DNA from: Larimichthys crocea
Taxonomy: Eukaryota > Chordata > Actinopteri > Sciaenidae
Direction: 5' to 3'
Length of the DNA: 64,000 bases
NCBI RefSeq assembly: GCF_000972845.2
Contig: NC_040028.1
Span: 16,924,871-16,988,870, forward strand
Part shown: positions 24,001 to 37,924 of the stretch, piece after piece
Numbering within the stretch: position 1 is the first letter of the stretch
Layout: every line of letters starts with the position of its first letter
Program-made: the position numbers and the translations under genes
The notes under the pieces: generated by a model
The model's database searches: none
What the model was told of the DNA's origin: nothing
The model's input: only the letters and a program-made list of their open reading frames with translations

Positions 24001-26060
24001 CCCAGTGCTCGGAGCTCACAGTCCGGACGGCCTGGCTAACAAACTGAGCTAACAGCAGCTACAGTTGGCAGCAGTTTACTTCACTGTCCATGAGATGATT
24101 CTGTAAATCATCAGGAGTTGATATGCAGCAGAGGAAAAACCAGAAAACATTTCCTCCATAAAATATGATCCAGATTAAGAAACTCAGTGAAATAGTTGGC
24201 AGTGTGTGACTTGTGCCATGAGGGGTTACGTACTTCTTGCGGGTGATTGAACAAGCGAGCTGCAGCGTAGCATCAAAATGATTTTTAAGGTAGAAAAGAT
24301 AGACAGTGTTCCATCCTTTGTTTAAAATTATGATATAACTCATTTTTAAAGTGCTGCATAGCGAGTAGACTGATGCATTCACCCCACATTTATCATGATC
24401 ACTGCTTCAGTAGAAACACCATGACTGGGAGCCTGCGGCAGGGGGTGAGGCGCTTTGATCCAGCGCGTGCTAATCCAGGTCCAGGGCAACACTGCAGGAG
24501 GATCTGCAGGTTTCCAGGGAGGTATTTGTCTTTGGGTATGCTGGGGGGCAAACCTGGGCATGCCACAGGGGAGCGTCCAGGCTGTGGAAGGATTCGAAAC
24601 AATGTATTTCCACCCACACAACGTTAAACACTCGCTGCAATTGTGGTCAGATGTTGAATCACTGCCGCAGATGCTTCCATGTCAGGAAACGGCGGCGCTG
24701 CCTGTCAGGAGTGGTTCAACAGGAAATCACATGGATTTAAAAGCTTTGCTTGTTATTATTTTGGTTGGTGAACTTCCAGCTGATGTGTGGGCCAGAACAA
24801 AAAAAAACTGTTATTGACACCTGCATTGGTAATATAACATCTTAATGTTGGAGTTGATCCCTGGTAACCTCAGTAGCTCGACACGTTTCCGGTTTCATCC
24901 AACCCTGCCTGCTTCTCCTCTTGACTCCTGCTTTTTTTGAACAACAGACCCGTGGCCCTGGATTAAATATTCAAACTCCCAGTAATCTGAGCACCGGTGC
25001 AGTCCACCTGCCGCTGGTGCAGTCTATCTTGAACCTGATCTTAGGGGAAACTTGAGAGTGATTGCATGCTTTGGATGTAATGGGGCTGCCAGCAGTGTTT
25101 GGTCCTTCGGTGAGCTGCTACAGTGGTGACATTTGATCTGAACACAGAAGTGAAAATGTGGAGTTTAGCAGATATTTTCTGGAGCTTACTATTTTCATCT
25201 TTGATCCACCACAGCCGGTTCTTTGTATTGTTACTGCCTCTTTTTTTGACATGATCACAGAAGTCACATCAACAGAGGATCAAACTAGTTCAGCCCCGAT
25301 CATTTGTTAACAGAATACCCTGCTGTCAGGCTCCTAATGAGCATTTCAGTGTCATTTCTCACATTGTAGCTGATGTTGATCTGCCCAATCTCCTGCTGTC
25401 AGTAACTTTGAGCTTGTTCAGTTTGTCTCGTACGAACAGCACTTCAACTAACCGAATATGAGTGTATGCGTGCATGTTTCAAGCTCAGAATTTGAAGTCT
25501 TTTCTCATTTTTGTACAGTAAAACCTGCATGAATGAATCCTGCTTGTTTTGTTTCCTTTTCTGCATTGTGCTGGACCTTCTCACGAGTTTAATTAGATTT
25601 AAATGGCCTTGTGGTTCAAACCTTGGTGAACATCTTCTTTAATAGAACAGGGAGGTCATATCTAGTCTCTGAGTGGTGAAAAGAGCATCGCCGTGCCAGC
25701 TTTTACTGGCCAAAAACTGGATTTTTTCTTTTGCAAAAAAGTCATCTTGATTATTATCTCATTATAGTTGAGCTTACGTGGTCCTCCTGTTTGTGCTTCA
25801 GTGCTTAAAGCAGTTTGGTTTTTCAGCCCAGGGAAGAAGAACTCCAGGATTCAATGTTCTCAAAACCAAAATTTGAATCCTATCAGATCTGAAGCGCATC
25901 CAGCATTAAAAAACCCTCTATAAATGGTGTGTGCGTGTGTGAGTAAATGGAGAAATTAGAAATGGATGAATGAATATCCGCATTTTCTCCTCTTTAATAA
26001 TCTCTCTTTGTGCCTCTGCTCCCCACTTACAGCTGTCAGTGGCAGTGACACCCCTCATCA
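24001..26060. other. intergenic, no feature recognised
   Basis: About 2 kb with no supportable gene. Open frames around 24373-24817 differ between copies 1 and 2 because of indels and resemble no family I know. Confidence 0.45.
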
Positions 26061-26079
26061 GGAATGACCCTGAGTGCAG

Positions 26080-27080
26080 GCTCACACTATAAATCTCCGT
26101 GACGTCTTAATAACACCTTATGCCTCTTATGGGTGGCGGAACAAATGCAGAAATATTTCTGCTGGCTCACTGCGCACAGACAGAAGCTCTCTCTTTCTTT
26201 TTATTGTTTCATCTGATTTACCAGCCCGGAGAACAATTTTTGCCAATATCCTGCCAGCCAGAGCCTTTGAAAAAAAACAAAAAAAACACAGAGATGATGC
26301 GTGTGTTCTCTCTTTCCATTAAAACAAGTGCTGTGTATTCAGTGTATTTGTTTGCACTGGGGACCAGAGTGTGCCTCCCTGTCCCATATCCCCACCCAGT
26401 CCCGAGGGCTCCTGCAGCATGTTGCTCCCACACTGTCACAGCCCCCCTGCACCAATGGGTCACATCACATACTGAAAAAACCCTCATTCGGTGGGAGCTG
26501 GAAAACTTACAAGAGAAAGAGAAAGGAGAGAGAGAGAGAGAGAGGAGCACACACACTAACACACCTCCTATCCATGACACACACACTCACACACACACAC
26601 ACACGCCTCCCTCCCCCAGCTCAAATGAAAAACCTGGCAGTCTGGGTAACTTCCCGTGAGTGACAGGATCTTCTCGGACTGTGTGGACTGACAGTTTGAC
26701 GGACAGATGTGGTCGTGGGATTCATTACACGTCTGCAGCTATGGGAACCTTGCAGCTATGTTAGATAACACACTATCCACTCATTTATTTTCTATTTTTA
26801 CTGTAACGTTTCTGATGTCTTGCGCGATGGAGCCTGGAGCGAGACGAGCCGATGGGATCCTCCATGCGCTTTGGAGATCGAGGTTTGCTCTCTACGCTTT
26901 TCTTTTAGGGTTTATTCCCTTTATTGCATTGTTGGTCTTGGTCTTAACTCCTTCCAAGCAGCCTCACTAAGAAGTTTGCTGTTTTACCGTGCAACTTCAC
27001 TGAGGCAGCCGGGAGAGAGCGCGTTTTTTTACGCATCTCTTTCACCCAACAGGTCGCTTAAATTTACAGATTAACCCGCT
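26080..27080 (+). promoter_or_regulatory. possible promoter-like region upstream of gpr156 (weak)
   Basis: A TATAAAT motif at about 26089 lies just upstream of TGACGTCT, a CRE-like octamer, and the block is closely repeated in copy 2 near 40096. A purine (GA)n tract follows at 26526-26544, with a CA run after it. The first gpr156 coding exon needs an upstream non-coding exon, which could lie here or nearer 42 kb; this is inference only. Confidence 0.2.
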
Positions 27081-27601
27081 GTGGACACATCTATTCAGCC
27101 TCTATTCTCACATCTATGCTCCATAACATTATTTTAGATTTAACTTTTTGGTATTTCTCCTGTGTCTTTCCTCATTAATAACTAATATGTTCTGTACAAA
27201 ACTTGCATTCCCTCTGTGGCGCATTCCTTCAGGTGTTTTGCGTAATTTAGCCACAGTCAAAGCATTAACAAATTGGGGGTAACTAATTTTACTGTTAAAT
27301 GCACCATGTGCAGAAGACGTGCGCCAGGCCTCAGGCGGGATTTCATTGCCAGTAATTGCATTCTAACTCAGCTTAAAGAATAAACTTATAAACGGATTAG
27401 TGACTGAGGAGGAATGTTTCAATATTGGCCCCTGAACCGGGCTTTACATCTGGCAGCGCCCTTGGTTACTCTAATCTTAAAAGAGAAACAGAGAGATTGG
27501 CAGCACAATGAAAAGGATTTACTTGAAGTTTTATTGTAAGAATCCCTCTGAGTCCAGAGGCCTACCAGAAATGGTTGGACTATTTCAGATCTAATAACTT
27601 G

Positions 27602-27645
27602 NNNNNNNNNNNNNNNNNNNNNNNNNNNNNNNNNNNNNNNNNNNN
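27602..27645. other. 44-N assembly gap
   Basis: Run of 44 Ns. The base before it (...TCTAATAACTTG) is the same as position 41660 in copy 2, where the sequence continues without interruption into unique DNA. The gap therefore marks the point where copy 1 was cut off. Confidence 0.95.
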
Positions 27646-28372
27646 TATAATTTGTTGCACTGTCTGCAAGTGGTCAAAAACTCAACTAAAGCAGCAGCAT
27701 CATGTAGAAATTGGCATTTTTACGATTTAGCATCCCCCAGTGTGATACCACTGTCGTAAATATATACTTTATATATTATAGTATAGTGTACAGCTATATA
27801 TTATAGCTGTACACGTGTATTTGTTATGATTTCATTACTTATGATCAAAAACCAGTGAGTCGACAACTTTCCAAACATCAACAACACAAGACACAGGAGC
27901 CAGCTAATATTACTGACTAGTCACCGAGTTCTCACCAACGATAAGTCAGTCCCAGATTTACTCTTGTCCAGCAACTTTTTGCTCTCCTTTTCTCTTCTTA
28001 GCTTCCTCCTCTTTTTGTCTTTGCATTACATTTGCTCCCTTGCCCAGCTCCTGTTCTGGCATGACACTGGCTCCTGTCAGCATTCGCTCACCTGAAAGTC
28101 TCCTCTTCTTCTTCCTAGTGGTCCAAAATGCCTGTGGTACAAACACTAACACTCTCCCAGTGCTCTGAGCTCACAGTCCGGACGGCCCGGCTAACAAACT
28201 GAGTTGAACATTACAACAGCAGCTACAATTGGCAGCAGTTCACTTCACTGTCCTTGAGATGATTCTGTAAATCATCAGGAGCTGATATGCAGCAGAGTGA
28301 AAACCAGAAAACATTTCCTCCATAAAATATGATCCAGTTTCACCAAAATCAGTGAAATAGTTGGCGGTGTGT
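27646..28372. repeat. third partial copy of the 23.3-24.2 kb segment
   Basis: This fragment matches 23286-24215 of copy 1 and about 37180-38155 of copy 2, but lacks the TTAGA insertion. At about 28373 it switches abruptly to sequence from the lrrc58 intron-1 array (CCCGTTGAACAACGGG). Such a non-collinear join directly after an N gap points to a chimeric or misordered contig end. Confidence 0.85.
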
Positions 28373-31300
28373 GCCCGTTGAACAACGGGAAACAACTAAA
28401 TAACTAACTTAGCAGCCAATCAGAATCAGCGTTGAATTAAGAACAAAGATGATTGGCTGATTCAATCCAAGTAGGTTATTGTGTTATTAGAAATGAGTAA
28501 TACATCTGTTGAAGTCAAAAGGGTTTGACTTTAGTCTTCCTATGGTGAACCTAAACTATACAGCGGGTTAGTTCATGATTGATAATCCTATATTTACTTA
28601 GTTCCAGCTTCTTAATGGGCCGTTGTTGAGTCAAATATGAGGTAAACACAGGTTGTTACCAATGAGTTAATTAGGTGCAGTTCCTTCAGGGTCAAACAGA
28701 GTCAGGTGGGCTGCTGGAGTGCGTGTGGCTACTGGAAAGGCTTTTATTATTGGAAACACCTGCGTTGGCTCTATTTTTCTCATGTTTAAATGGGCACAAT
28801 GAAGAGGATTTGCTGCTGTTCTTTGTCTAATGTGATTTATATTGAATATCCATTGGTTTTTTTGTTGTTGTTTGTAGGACACCAAACTATTCAAAGATGA
28901 CACCTTGAGCTAAGAAGTGAGTGGCATCTTTCACTTTCTAATGGATCAAACAATCTATCGGGGATGGGGTTAGAAATGATCATTAGTTTTGCATCTTTAA
29001 TCAACTACATGTGTAGGCTCAGTAATAAGGCAATAGCCATACACATACAAGCATACACACAATGTTATCTTTGCAACTGTGTCAGTCTGTACCAAACATA
29101 AGTCCCCACGTTCTGTTTCGGTGCAAAAGTTAATCTTGGGCGTTTCAAATGTTTGGTTTGCGTTTGGCCCGAGTCGGCTTTTATCTGTCAGCTGTTATCT
29201 GTATCCTCCATATGAACAACTTTAATCCTCTTTTATCAGTTATGACATAGAAGGTACCTAACCCAGTTAAGTCACACTTTCCCTTCGCTGTCACACAAGT
29301 CGCTTTGACCCAGTGACCACGCTATTTAATGTCAGTCCTGGGCAATCGGTAAGCATTTTCTCAGAAAGTAATTTAAAAACATGGTCCCTTTTCTCCTGAG
29401 TTTAGTGGTGTGGATCACGTCTGTGCGTGTGTGGTGTGTGTCCATGTTCACTTCCAGACAGTTTATCCTGGTAAACATCATGATTCATAGTGTGTGTGCA
29501 GGATAATTGCGTAATTAAGCCATTCCAGTAAGTTTGCCACTTCGGGGTAAATAGACTAAACAGTAGTTTACTAATGAGTGCCAGGAGAGTAGTAGTAACC
29601 ACGGAATATAAACACGTTCATTATTGTTGTAGTGAAATGTAACATAGGTTAATTCAGAAACACTGCTGTAATTACATACGCCCACACAGGGAGAAAACAA
29701 CAGCCTCTCAGTATACCTTACAACTCTGTAAAGGAACTAAAAACATATGGCGAAAGAAATTACGAAACAGACTGAGGACTGGAAAAAAGGAAACTGATTT
29801 CAAAACAGCGTGTTATTGTGTGTCAGTTTAAACTTTTAAGAAGATGTAGAAGTATGTTTGCTGTTGGAAGAAATTGACCCAAAAGAGCAGCCAGCTGTGA
29901 GATTCTTTCTATCTTATCAATTAGTTTTAACAGTAGCGATCACACGACCTCACAGCCAGGCCAAAGATTAAACATCCAAGCCTCTTGGCTAGAATTGATT
30001 TTTTTTTTATAATCAATTAATGATTGGCCAGCACGACTCTGTATGGCGGATCGAGTCACTTTTGAAGTTGAGTATGTAGAATAGAATCTTGACATTTTCT
30101 CGATTATCAAGTGTAAACTACTAAATATCATGTAGTCTAAAGCCAAAAAATGTTTTCTTGGTGCATCAGGACGTATGTTGACACAAAATACGCGTACGGT
30201 ACAGTTTTAATGATCTCTACTTTTTAAGTGCAGCCTGTGTCAAATTGACACAAGATAAAAACATGTCCTTTTTATTGTGGCCATTCAAGGGCACACCTGT
30301 GCAGTAATCATGCTTTTTAATCAGCATCTTGATATGCCTTACCTGTCAGGTGGCGGAGGAGCAGCACTCACTATTACCCTGAAATATTTTACTTGACCTC
30401 GAGCTCGAAAGTGTTGTTTATATTTTTGTTTAGTACATATTGTCCTTGATACACACACCCATAAATAACCATGATCATGATAGCTGGCTGATTTGTGTCA
30501 CATGTGTCAGTGAGGGCAGTCTGCAGACCCTTAATGTCTGCTGCTCCCGTCACAGAGGGAGCTCGCTCAGTGCCAGCCACCAAGACAGTGTAATGGCTTC
30601 CTGTCTCGCAGTCGCTGTGTCATCAGTTCCAGCAGGCAGATGGCCTGACAGCTTACTTTCCGCTTGACCAGCCATCCATTGCTTCTCTCCTTGTCTCCTT
30701 TTTTCCACTGCCAATTACCCCCCTGTGATTCCATACATCCATTAACCTACCGGGGGTCCTTTTTGTTGTCTTAAAAACAAACATGTCATTTTGTTACATA
30801 ATCAAAGCAGTAGTTTTATGGTCATCACATGTAATCAAGGTTATCTTTGTTGCAAACATGAAGAAAACATCTTTGCATACTGATGCTTATAAATGTGCAT
30901 GCAATAAGAAAACTGTCCTGCTGATCTGAGATCATTTTAGATGTTGTATCTGTTCTGTCTTTTGTTGTTTTTTGATTTTAAAGACCCCACAAACAACATT
31001 TTAAACACAAAAACACAAAAGCATGGACACAACTCCAAAGCGTCAAACCAACATCTTTAGCTCCCCGTTGTGGTGTGTACGAGTTTTAATCATCAGCTGT
31101 GTTGGTCAGACATTCTTTCTTGCATTTATAACACGACTACCTTTTTTTTAACTTTAACACAGCGAAAAAATGTTGAAGCCAAACCTCTAAAAATAAATTA
31201 TGGTTATACGTTTTTTTAATACTGAAAACAGATTTACACTGTGCGTTTAAGTGGACATCCTTAGTCATGGGAGATCTCTTGTCTGTAAGCGTTTAAAAAT

Positions 31301-31606
31301 CAGTCATCATTATTAGTTGTGTCTGTCTGACTGTTAAATGTCTTTGTTGGAAGTAATCTCTGTCCTTGTGCCCCTGTAAGCTGTGATTTCTTTCAACGCT
31401 AGTTTACAGTGAAAGAACACAGTGTGTTGGCATCTAGGGGTCGCTTTACAGCCACAGAGGTATACAGAAAAAAATAGATGTGGTACATGATTTTTAATGC
31501 CATTAAAAAAAGGAGCTAGAACCAAAACGTGAGAAACACTGTTTGGTGTTTATAAATTAAACAATCGCAGAGTCTAACTTGATGCATTTCTCTCTTTCTG
31601 TTTCAG

Positions 31607-33024
31607 TCTGGAGCTGTTGTATCTGGGTGGGAACCTCATCTCAGCCATTCCTGCAGAAGTGGCGAACCTGCCTTCCCTCAGCATCTGGTCCTATGTGACA
31701 ACCCCGCATCCAAAGCGTCCCCCCGCACGCTCACCAGGTAATGGCGCATACACAACGCGTGTCTTAGCAGTACAACCTCCCTCAAGATTAGATAAAAGCT
31801 AAAAGTGTACTTGAGTTTGCCCTGCACGGATAACATAAACGACACACTCCTGCATGAATGATTTGTCGTCCCACTCCAGGCTCCACTCACTGAGATCTCT
31901 AAGCCTCCACAACAACTTGCTCACTTACCTGCCGAGGGAGTCCTCTGCCTGGTGCACCTGCAAGAGCTCAGTCTCCGTGGCAACCCGCTGGTGGTGGCGT
32001 TTGGTCAAGGAGATGACCTACGACCCCCCACGCTGCTCGAGCTGTCAGGACGTACCATTAAGAGCCGAAATATTCCTACCACCGCCCCGAGACCTGCCCT
32101 CGAACCTGGTGCGATACCTCGACCTGGCCAGCAAGTGCCCTAACCCCAAGTGTGCCGGTGAGACACTTTTTTTCCCCCCACACTTTTTCAAGAGATTTTT
32201 CTCAAACTTTTGGACCTGTTAAAAAGACAACGTCTAATTGTCCAGTTAAAGTAAAAACAGATTTAAGAAGTCAAAGATACCCAGTAATGTCAGTGGTGAT
32301 ACTCATATTAGTCAAAAACAAGTAAAGCTGCTGGTTTTTAAACAAATATTAAGCATAAGTACAAAAAACTACTCAGTTACATATTACTTTTTAACTGAGA
32401 TGTTTAATTTAACCGATGCTCCCATGTAAAAAAAAAAACTTATTTCAGCGAAGCACTCAATAATAAATGATAACGTTTTCTTCGACAAATTTACAGATAA
32501 AGCAGCAATTACTGTTAGTAAAAGAAATACTGGCTCGACAAGTACCCAAAATGACTTAAACCACACTAATGTGAGTAGTTGTATTCATTACTTCCACCCC
32601 TCAGCAATTCACTGGAGAAAAGGAAAGATAAGAGGAAAATCTGATGTATAAATGACGACAGCTTTGCGTAGCATAAACATTATCCCGGGGTTGAACCGTC
32701 GTGATAATATCTGTGTTTGTTTCTCCCCGGACTGTTTCCCTGCCTGTACAGTCTTGAAGTTCATGATAAATGTATGAACACCGTAGAGCGAAACCTCCCT
32801 TTGTTTGTTCCCGTCACTCTCCGAATCTTTCTCCAGGCTCTACTTCGATTCATGTGTGCGCCGAATCAATTCGTGGACTTCCTGTGGAAAGTACCGCGGC
32901 TGCCCCTCATGCACTACCTGTGCTCCCGGAGTGCACCTCCCTGCAACTCCAACCGCAGAGCGACGCAGAGTCCGAGGACGAGAGCAGCGTGCCCGCTTAC
33001 GCCTGCAGAGGTGCTTCTGGATAG
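31607..33024 (+). pseudogene. lrrc58: frame-broken copy of lrrc58 exons 2-4
   Basis: Exon-like blocks at 31607-31737, 31880-32157 and 32837-33024 reproduce lrrc58 exons 2-4 with their splice sites. The frame is broken repeatedly: one base lost at about 31682, two gained at about 31703, one gained at about 31728, one lost at about 31941, one lost at about 32031, and several in the last block. Exon 1 and promoter are absent. The indels are as dense in the neighbouring introns, so this looks like sequence or assembly error in a redundant copy and not natural gene decay. It should not be counted as a second gene. Confidence 0.85.
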
Positions 33025-36000
33025 TACAAACACTGGAAGGAGCCTCGGAGATAAACTTGGCTGTCAGACTTCTAAAGACATACTAACACAACACACACAC
33101 GCACCAACCAACTGATAGCGTTTTACAGACGGTGGCTGTATGTAACGCACAAAATGTGGGATGTCAGTCTCCTCCTACCATGGCCCTGAAAACAAGTCGT
33201 TCTCACCACACATCACTCTACATAACACGAGTAAGGGAAACCCCATATTTCCTACGTACCCATGCAAAACCACAGTCTGTCAGTCATGACCCCATCAAAG
33301 GAGGACGGTGGAAACACTGAAGGAGCTGCTCATTCCTTTTCAGGGCTGCATACTTGCATACTCTCATACAACAGTCGGGCTTTATTCTGAAAGTCTGGAT
33401 ATGGTGACAGGCTACTTTCACTTCATTTTCTCTGACCAGGTGAGCATCAAAGCTGCTACGCCGACGGATTTCGATGAGATTCAGTGTGTGAGGTGGGGTA
33501 TTTCCACTGCCATACCGGGCAAAGGTCTTTATCAGTATTTTAAAGATCTGTTTTTGGTCACCAGCTTTGAAAATACTTGCCACGATGGCATACCCAGAAT
33601 CTGTTATGAATATGGTTTGTGTGAGTGTGTGTGGAAGAAAGCCGTCCAGGCTTTACTCATAGGTGGATGTGGGGTGGACCGGGGGGAAACCATTTACGTG
33701 CTCGCACAAAAACAATAGCTATTCAGCAAAACACAGTGGCAGCCTTCGTGTTTATGTTATGGGCTGTCTGGTTTCTCTGAGCAAATAATACAGATGTGGT
33801 GAATGAGTCCACGGCCGGAGATTTCTTTTCACGAAATTCGGATTCTTTTTGTGACAGACTTCACTTTTGAACGGAAATGAGCGTTTCGGTTCCTATTTAC
33901 ATCTTTGCTTGATTATTAGGGCCTCACAGAGAGCTTGGCTTCATACTGGACCTTTAGTGTTGAGAAATTAGAACTCTATGTATACAATAACACTTCTACT
34001 AGAGCATTTAAGTGCCTTGCTAATGGAGACTTCTAACACAGGTTAACTGAAATGTGATGGATGCACCCTGAAATGTGACAAGATTAATATTAAGAATAAT
34101 TATGAATTATAAAGACTTTTTTTTTTTTTTGTTTTGTTTTGAGTGCTTTTTGTACTCATCAGCTTACACACAAAGTAACCTTTTATAACAAAATGAACTG
34201 CTTTTATAGAAACCTTTTTTCACACGTTAAACAAACTACATATTTAAATGACCCGTAAAAAAAATAAATAGATGGCACTTAAGCGGAAATATATTAAGAT
34301 ATATTAATTGTATGTACTTGCAGCCCCAAGTAGAAATAATGTACAGTATATAATAAATTAAAAAAGACTGATTGTAATATCTTTAAACGGTGTTAAGACT
34401 TTTTTGTGATGCCGTGAAATGTACAAAACATTTCACACTTCAAGTTCTGTAAAATGTCTTGTAGAGCGACGCACACTCTTGAAGGAGCCGAGGTTTCTGC
34501 TGCGTGAAAAGTTGATCATCAACAAACTCATGATGGAAGGTTCGTGACGTTATGGAAAAGAAGGCTGGGTCAACAATATTTGTTGAAATAGCAGAAGTGT
34601 TTAGAAGTTGAGTTGTTTATTTCTTATTCTTATTTTGATAAATGGAAATAAACAAGCGAGATGGGAAAAAATGTAATTCTGCACACCAATTATTGTGCAC
34701 ATAGATATCAGTGTCACTTTTCCTTTGTTAAATACTCAGGTTTGAGGTTTATTAACATTTTGGATTGACTGGGAGCACTGCATTTGTTCAGAAATAAAAT
34801 TCATCCTCAGGAGTAAAACTTGTACACGCAGTGTAGTCCAGATTAACTCCCACAGAGTCTGATGATTTTTCCCATTTCTGCAGAAAAAGAGAAAGATGAT
34901 CCTTTCATCCGCATAGTTTGTTAAGAGAGTCAGGGAACTTCCAAGCAGACACAAAAGTGGATCCGCTGATACCTGTTGACCTGTTTTGTACTGACGTTTG
35001 TAACATACGGCACTGCTCGCCAGAAAACTGGATTTTGTTGCATTCTCACAAGCAGTACAGCCTATTACCTGCCATGTGAGACTGTTATGTGAGGTTCCTG
35101 CTTTATACTTATGTTAAAAATAAGGCGATATATAGATGATATTGAAATTCTTATCCTGTGGTCATTGTAATCACACATTGATCATTGTACATCAGGATGT
35201 TCTGAGCCATGGAAGTCTATCCAAGTTCAAACTCAACATCTCTACTAGGTGAAAATCACTCGAAAGTTCCAGAACACAGAATGTGTTTTTTGTGCTGGAC
35301 AGTTTCAAAAGTGAGTCTTTGTGCGCCTGTTTTACATGAACCCGTATGAGCATTTTGTAGTTTAAATGTGTCCAGGTTTTCATTTGCATATGAAGTTGAG
35401 TTCATTCTGGAGGCTGAATGCTGGGAGACCTTTTCAGTAACCTCAGAACCAAGAGATGCCAGGGCGAGTGCATTCTGCCATTTGCACAATCTGCTAATCC
35501 CTTAACGTCACCTGCCAAGCGCCGCCAGCTACTTGTTCCCTCTCCCTCGTCTCTTTTCACACTTTTCTGTCCCTATCTCGGCTCCTCCATTCAAATTTCA
35601 TTTCACCTCTTTTCACCGCTTCTTTCAGCCCGGGCTGGCAAGAATGATGCTTTGAGTTTCACATATTTTGTTTGTTTTGAATGGTCTTTGAACAGTCACA
35701 GCGGGGTTCCAGTGTTTCTCGCAGTGTTTCTTTCGAACACGTGGACATAAGGGCCCCCATCCCCAACAGCAGGCACCTAGGAAACTCTGTAGCACATTGA
35801 GCGGAGTGTTATGTTACACCTAAAAACTCTTGTGTGCACGTGTGCTCGCCACATTGCATGCTGTCACCAGTGCAACCTGAGATGCAACCGTGATGAACTG
35901 GAGGCAATGAGTTATGACGGGCAGATGAGGAGGGTGGCTGTCGCCGACTGTCAGGAGTCAAACCTGCTTCAGTTGAGGTTAAAAGTCGCAGAAAGTGTAT

Positions 36001-37914
36001 AGGTCTTGAATTTGGGCCTTGAAAACAAGGATTTCAAGTGGAACCGTTTCAAAAAAGGGAAGATGCTGCCCCTGTTTTAGTCCCCTGCAACTCCTCAAGG
36101 TAAATGTGCGTGTGGTCATATTTCTCACACCTTTCATATCATCTGTTTGCTCTTTTTTTTTTCGTGGGTCACCACTCTTAACCTTCACGGTGACTGAACA
36201 GTACAGCAGTAGTTCAGGTAATCGGCAGATCAAAGTTCCAAAGTGCCTTGACATACATGATGTTTGATACTCTAAGCCTCTTATCGCCCCGGGACCAACC
36301 AGCTCATATCACCTCACATTAAAGCTGGTGTGTATTAACATGCATGCCAGACTCACACAATTTCCACTCAGCTGAGCCTTTTAACACACGCCAGCCACAC
36401 ACTGCAGGCACCCTCACAACAATCAGAGAGTTGTCTGCTAATCCCACAAAGACAAAGTCTCATGGAGCCCGCAAGCAGAGGTGGTAGAGCTGGTTACCGG
36501 GTAAAGAAAAGAAGTCGTGGGCAAATAAACATCCACTGCTGTGTGACAATGTTTGACTGCTATGATGAATAACCCGCTGAATCTACAGGGTTACCAATGA
36601 CGACATTGTAATATTGAAAATGTAGCAGTGCATATGTTGTAAGAGTGTGATCACGTCAAATTATCACATGAAGCTGAACTACGTGACAAAAATCAGGAAT
36701 CTGAGGAGAGAAAGAGCCCAGCTGGAATTAAACCTGAGATATTACACTTGACAGTATATATTATGTGTTTTAGCACCAAGAGCTCTGTGACAATTAAAAC
36801 TGATAATTACTGAATAAGAAAAAAAATCATAACTCAAGGTTTTCTAGTTTCTAATGTTCACTAAAATGTGAAAATGAGCCTTCTTTGGTTTGGTGCTTAA
36901 TAACATTTTTATATTTAAAAAGGAATGAAATTAGGTAAAAAAAACATCTGCATGCTCACCTGTCCAGCATCAAACAGAAGCAGACAAAGTCAGAAACTAG
37001 AACATAGTGGAGTATTATCAGCTAGGGAGCTGGATTTTTCCCTTTAGATGTTGGTGGAGATCAAAACAGCTAAAATGAGAGTGAATAATTGTCCCACAAC
37101 GGCAGATAATGCTAATGTTTTCTCTGTTTTGATGTGTAAATTGTAATTTTTTTTTTGGCCATTCATGATGTGATTGTGTTTTAATTTGTTGGCACTGTCT
37201 GCAGTGGCAAAAAACTCAACTAAAGCAGCAGCATCACGTAAAAATTGGCATTTTTACAATTTAGCATCCCCCATGTGATACCACTCGTAAATATATACTT
37301 TATATATTATAGTATAGTGTACAGCTATATATTATAGCTGTACACATGTATTTTGTTATGATTTCATTACTTATGAAAAAAAAGCCAAACAACACAACAC
37401 AAGACACAGCAGCAGCTGAACACGGACTAGCCAGCAGCAGTCAGACGCCGTCGGTCTTTCAGCCTTTTAATTCACCGAGCTCTCACCAACGATAAGTCAC
37501 TCCCAGATTTACTCTTGTCCAGCAACTTTTTGCTCTCCTTTTCTCTTCTTAGCTTCCCGTCAAAGTCCCCCTGTCTTTTTGTCTTTGCATTACTTTGCTC
37601 CCTTGCCCAGCTCCTGTTTCTGGCATGACACTGGCTCCTGTCAGTATTCGCTCACCTGAAAGTCTCCTCTTCTCCTAGTGGTCCAAAATGCCTGTGGTAC
37701 AAACACTTTTTAGATTAGATTAGATTAGATTAGATTAGATTAGATTAGATTAGATATTTATCCCACAACGGGGAAATTCACTTGTTTACAGCAGCAAAAA
37801 TAGAATCAAGGAGGGAAAAACCAAGTGTACATATTTACAAAAAGTACTAAAGTAGAATGTGCAGATTTAAGAAGAAGAAGACTAACACTCTCCCAGTGCT
37901 CCGAGCTCACAGTC

Positions 37915-37924
37915 NNNNNNNNNN
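37915..37924. other. 10-N assembly gap with duplicated flanks
   Basis: The 51 bases before the Ns (from ATTTAAGAAGAAGAAGACTA) are repeated directly after them with a few differences, so the gap again separates overlapping contig ends. It interrupts copy 2 only. Confidence 0.9.

Larger units (their letters stand above)
14170..27601. repeat. copy 1 of a roughly 13.4-kb large duplication
   Basis: This interval, from lrrc58 intron 1 through exons 2-4 and the downstream intergenic DNA, is matched collinearly by about 28373-41660. Anchor pairs: lrrc58 exon 2 start 17630/31607, exon 3 17901/31880, exon 4 18830/32837, end 27601/41660. Copy 1 keeps the lrrc58 frame open and ends at a 44-N gap. Confidence 0.92.

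Noticed and set aside
24373..24817. Open frames on both strands that look gene-sized
   Set aside because: Frames differ between copies 1 and 2, no splice-supported model, no recognisable family.
26707..26970. 87-codon ORF with one hydrophobic segment, a possible small membrane protein
   Set aside because: The frame is broken by an indel in the matching copy at about 40.86 kb, and no family resemblance or splice context supports it. Because copy 2 is error-prone, this is weak evidence, but nothing positive favours coding.
31607..33024. Second lrrc58 gene
   Set aside because: No exon 1 or promoter, multiple frameshifts in every exon block, and indels equally frequent in introns; better explained as a redundant low-quality or alternative-haplotype contig.
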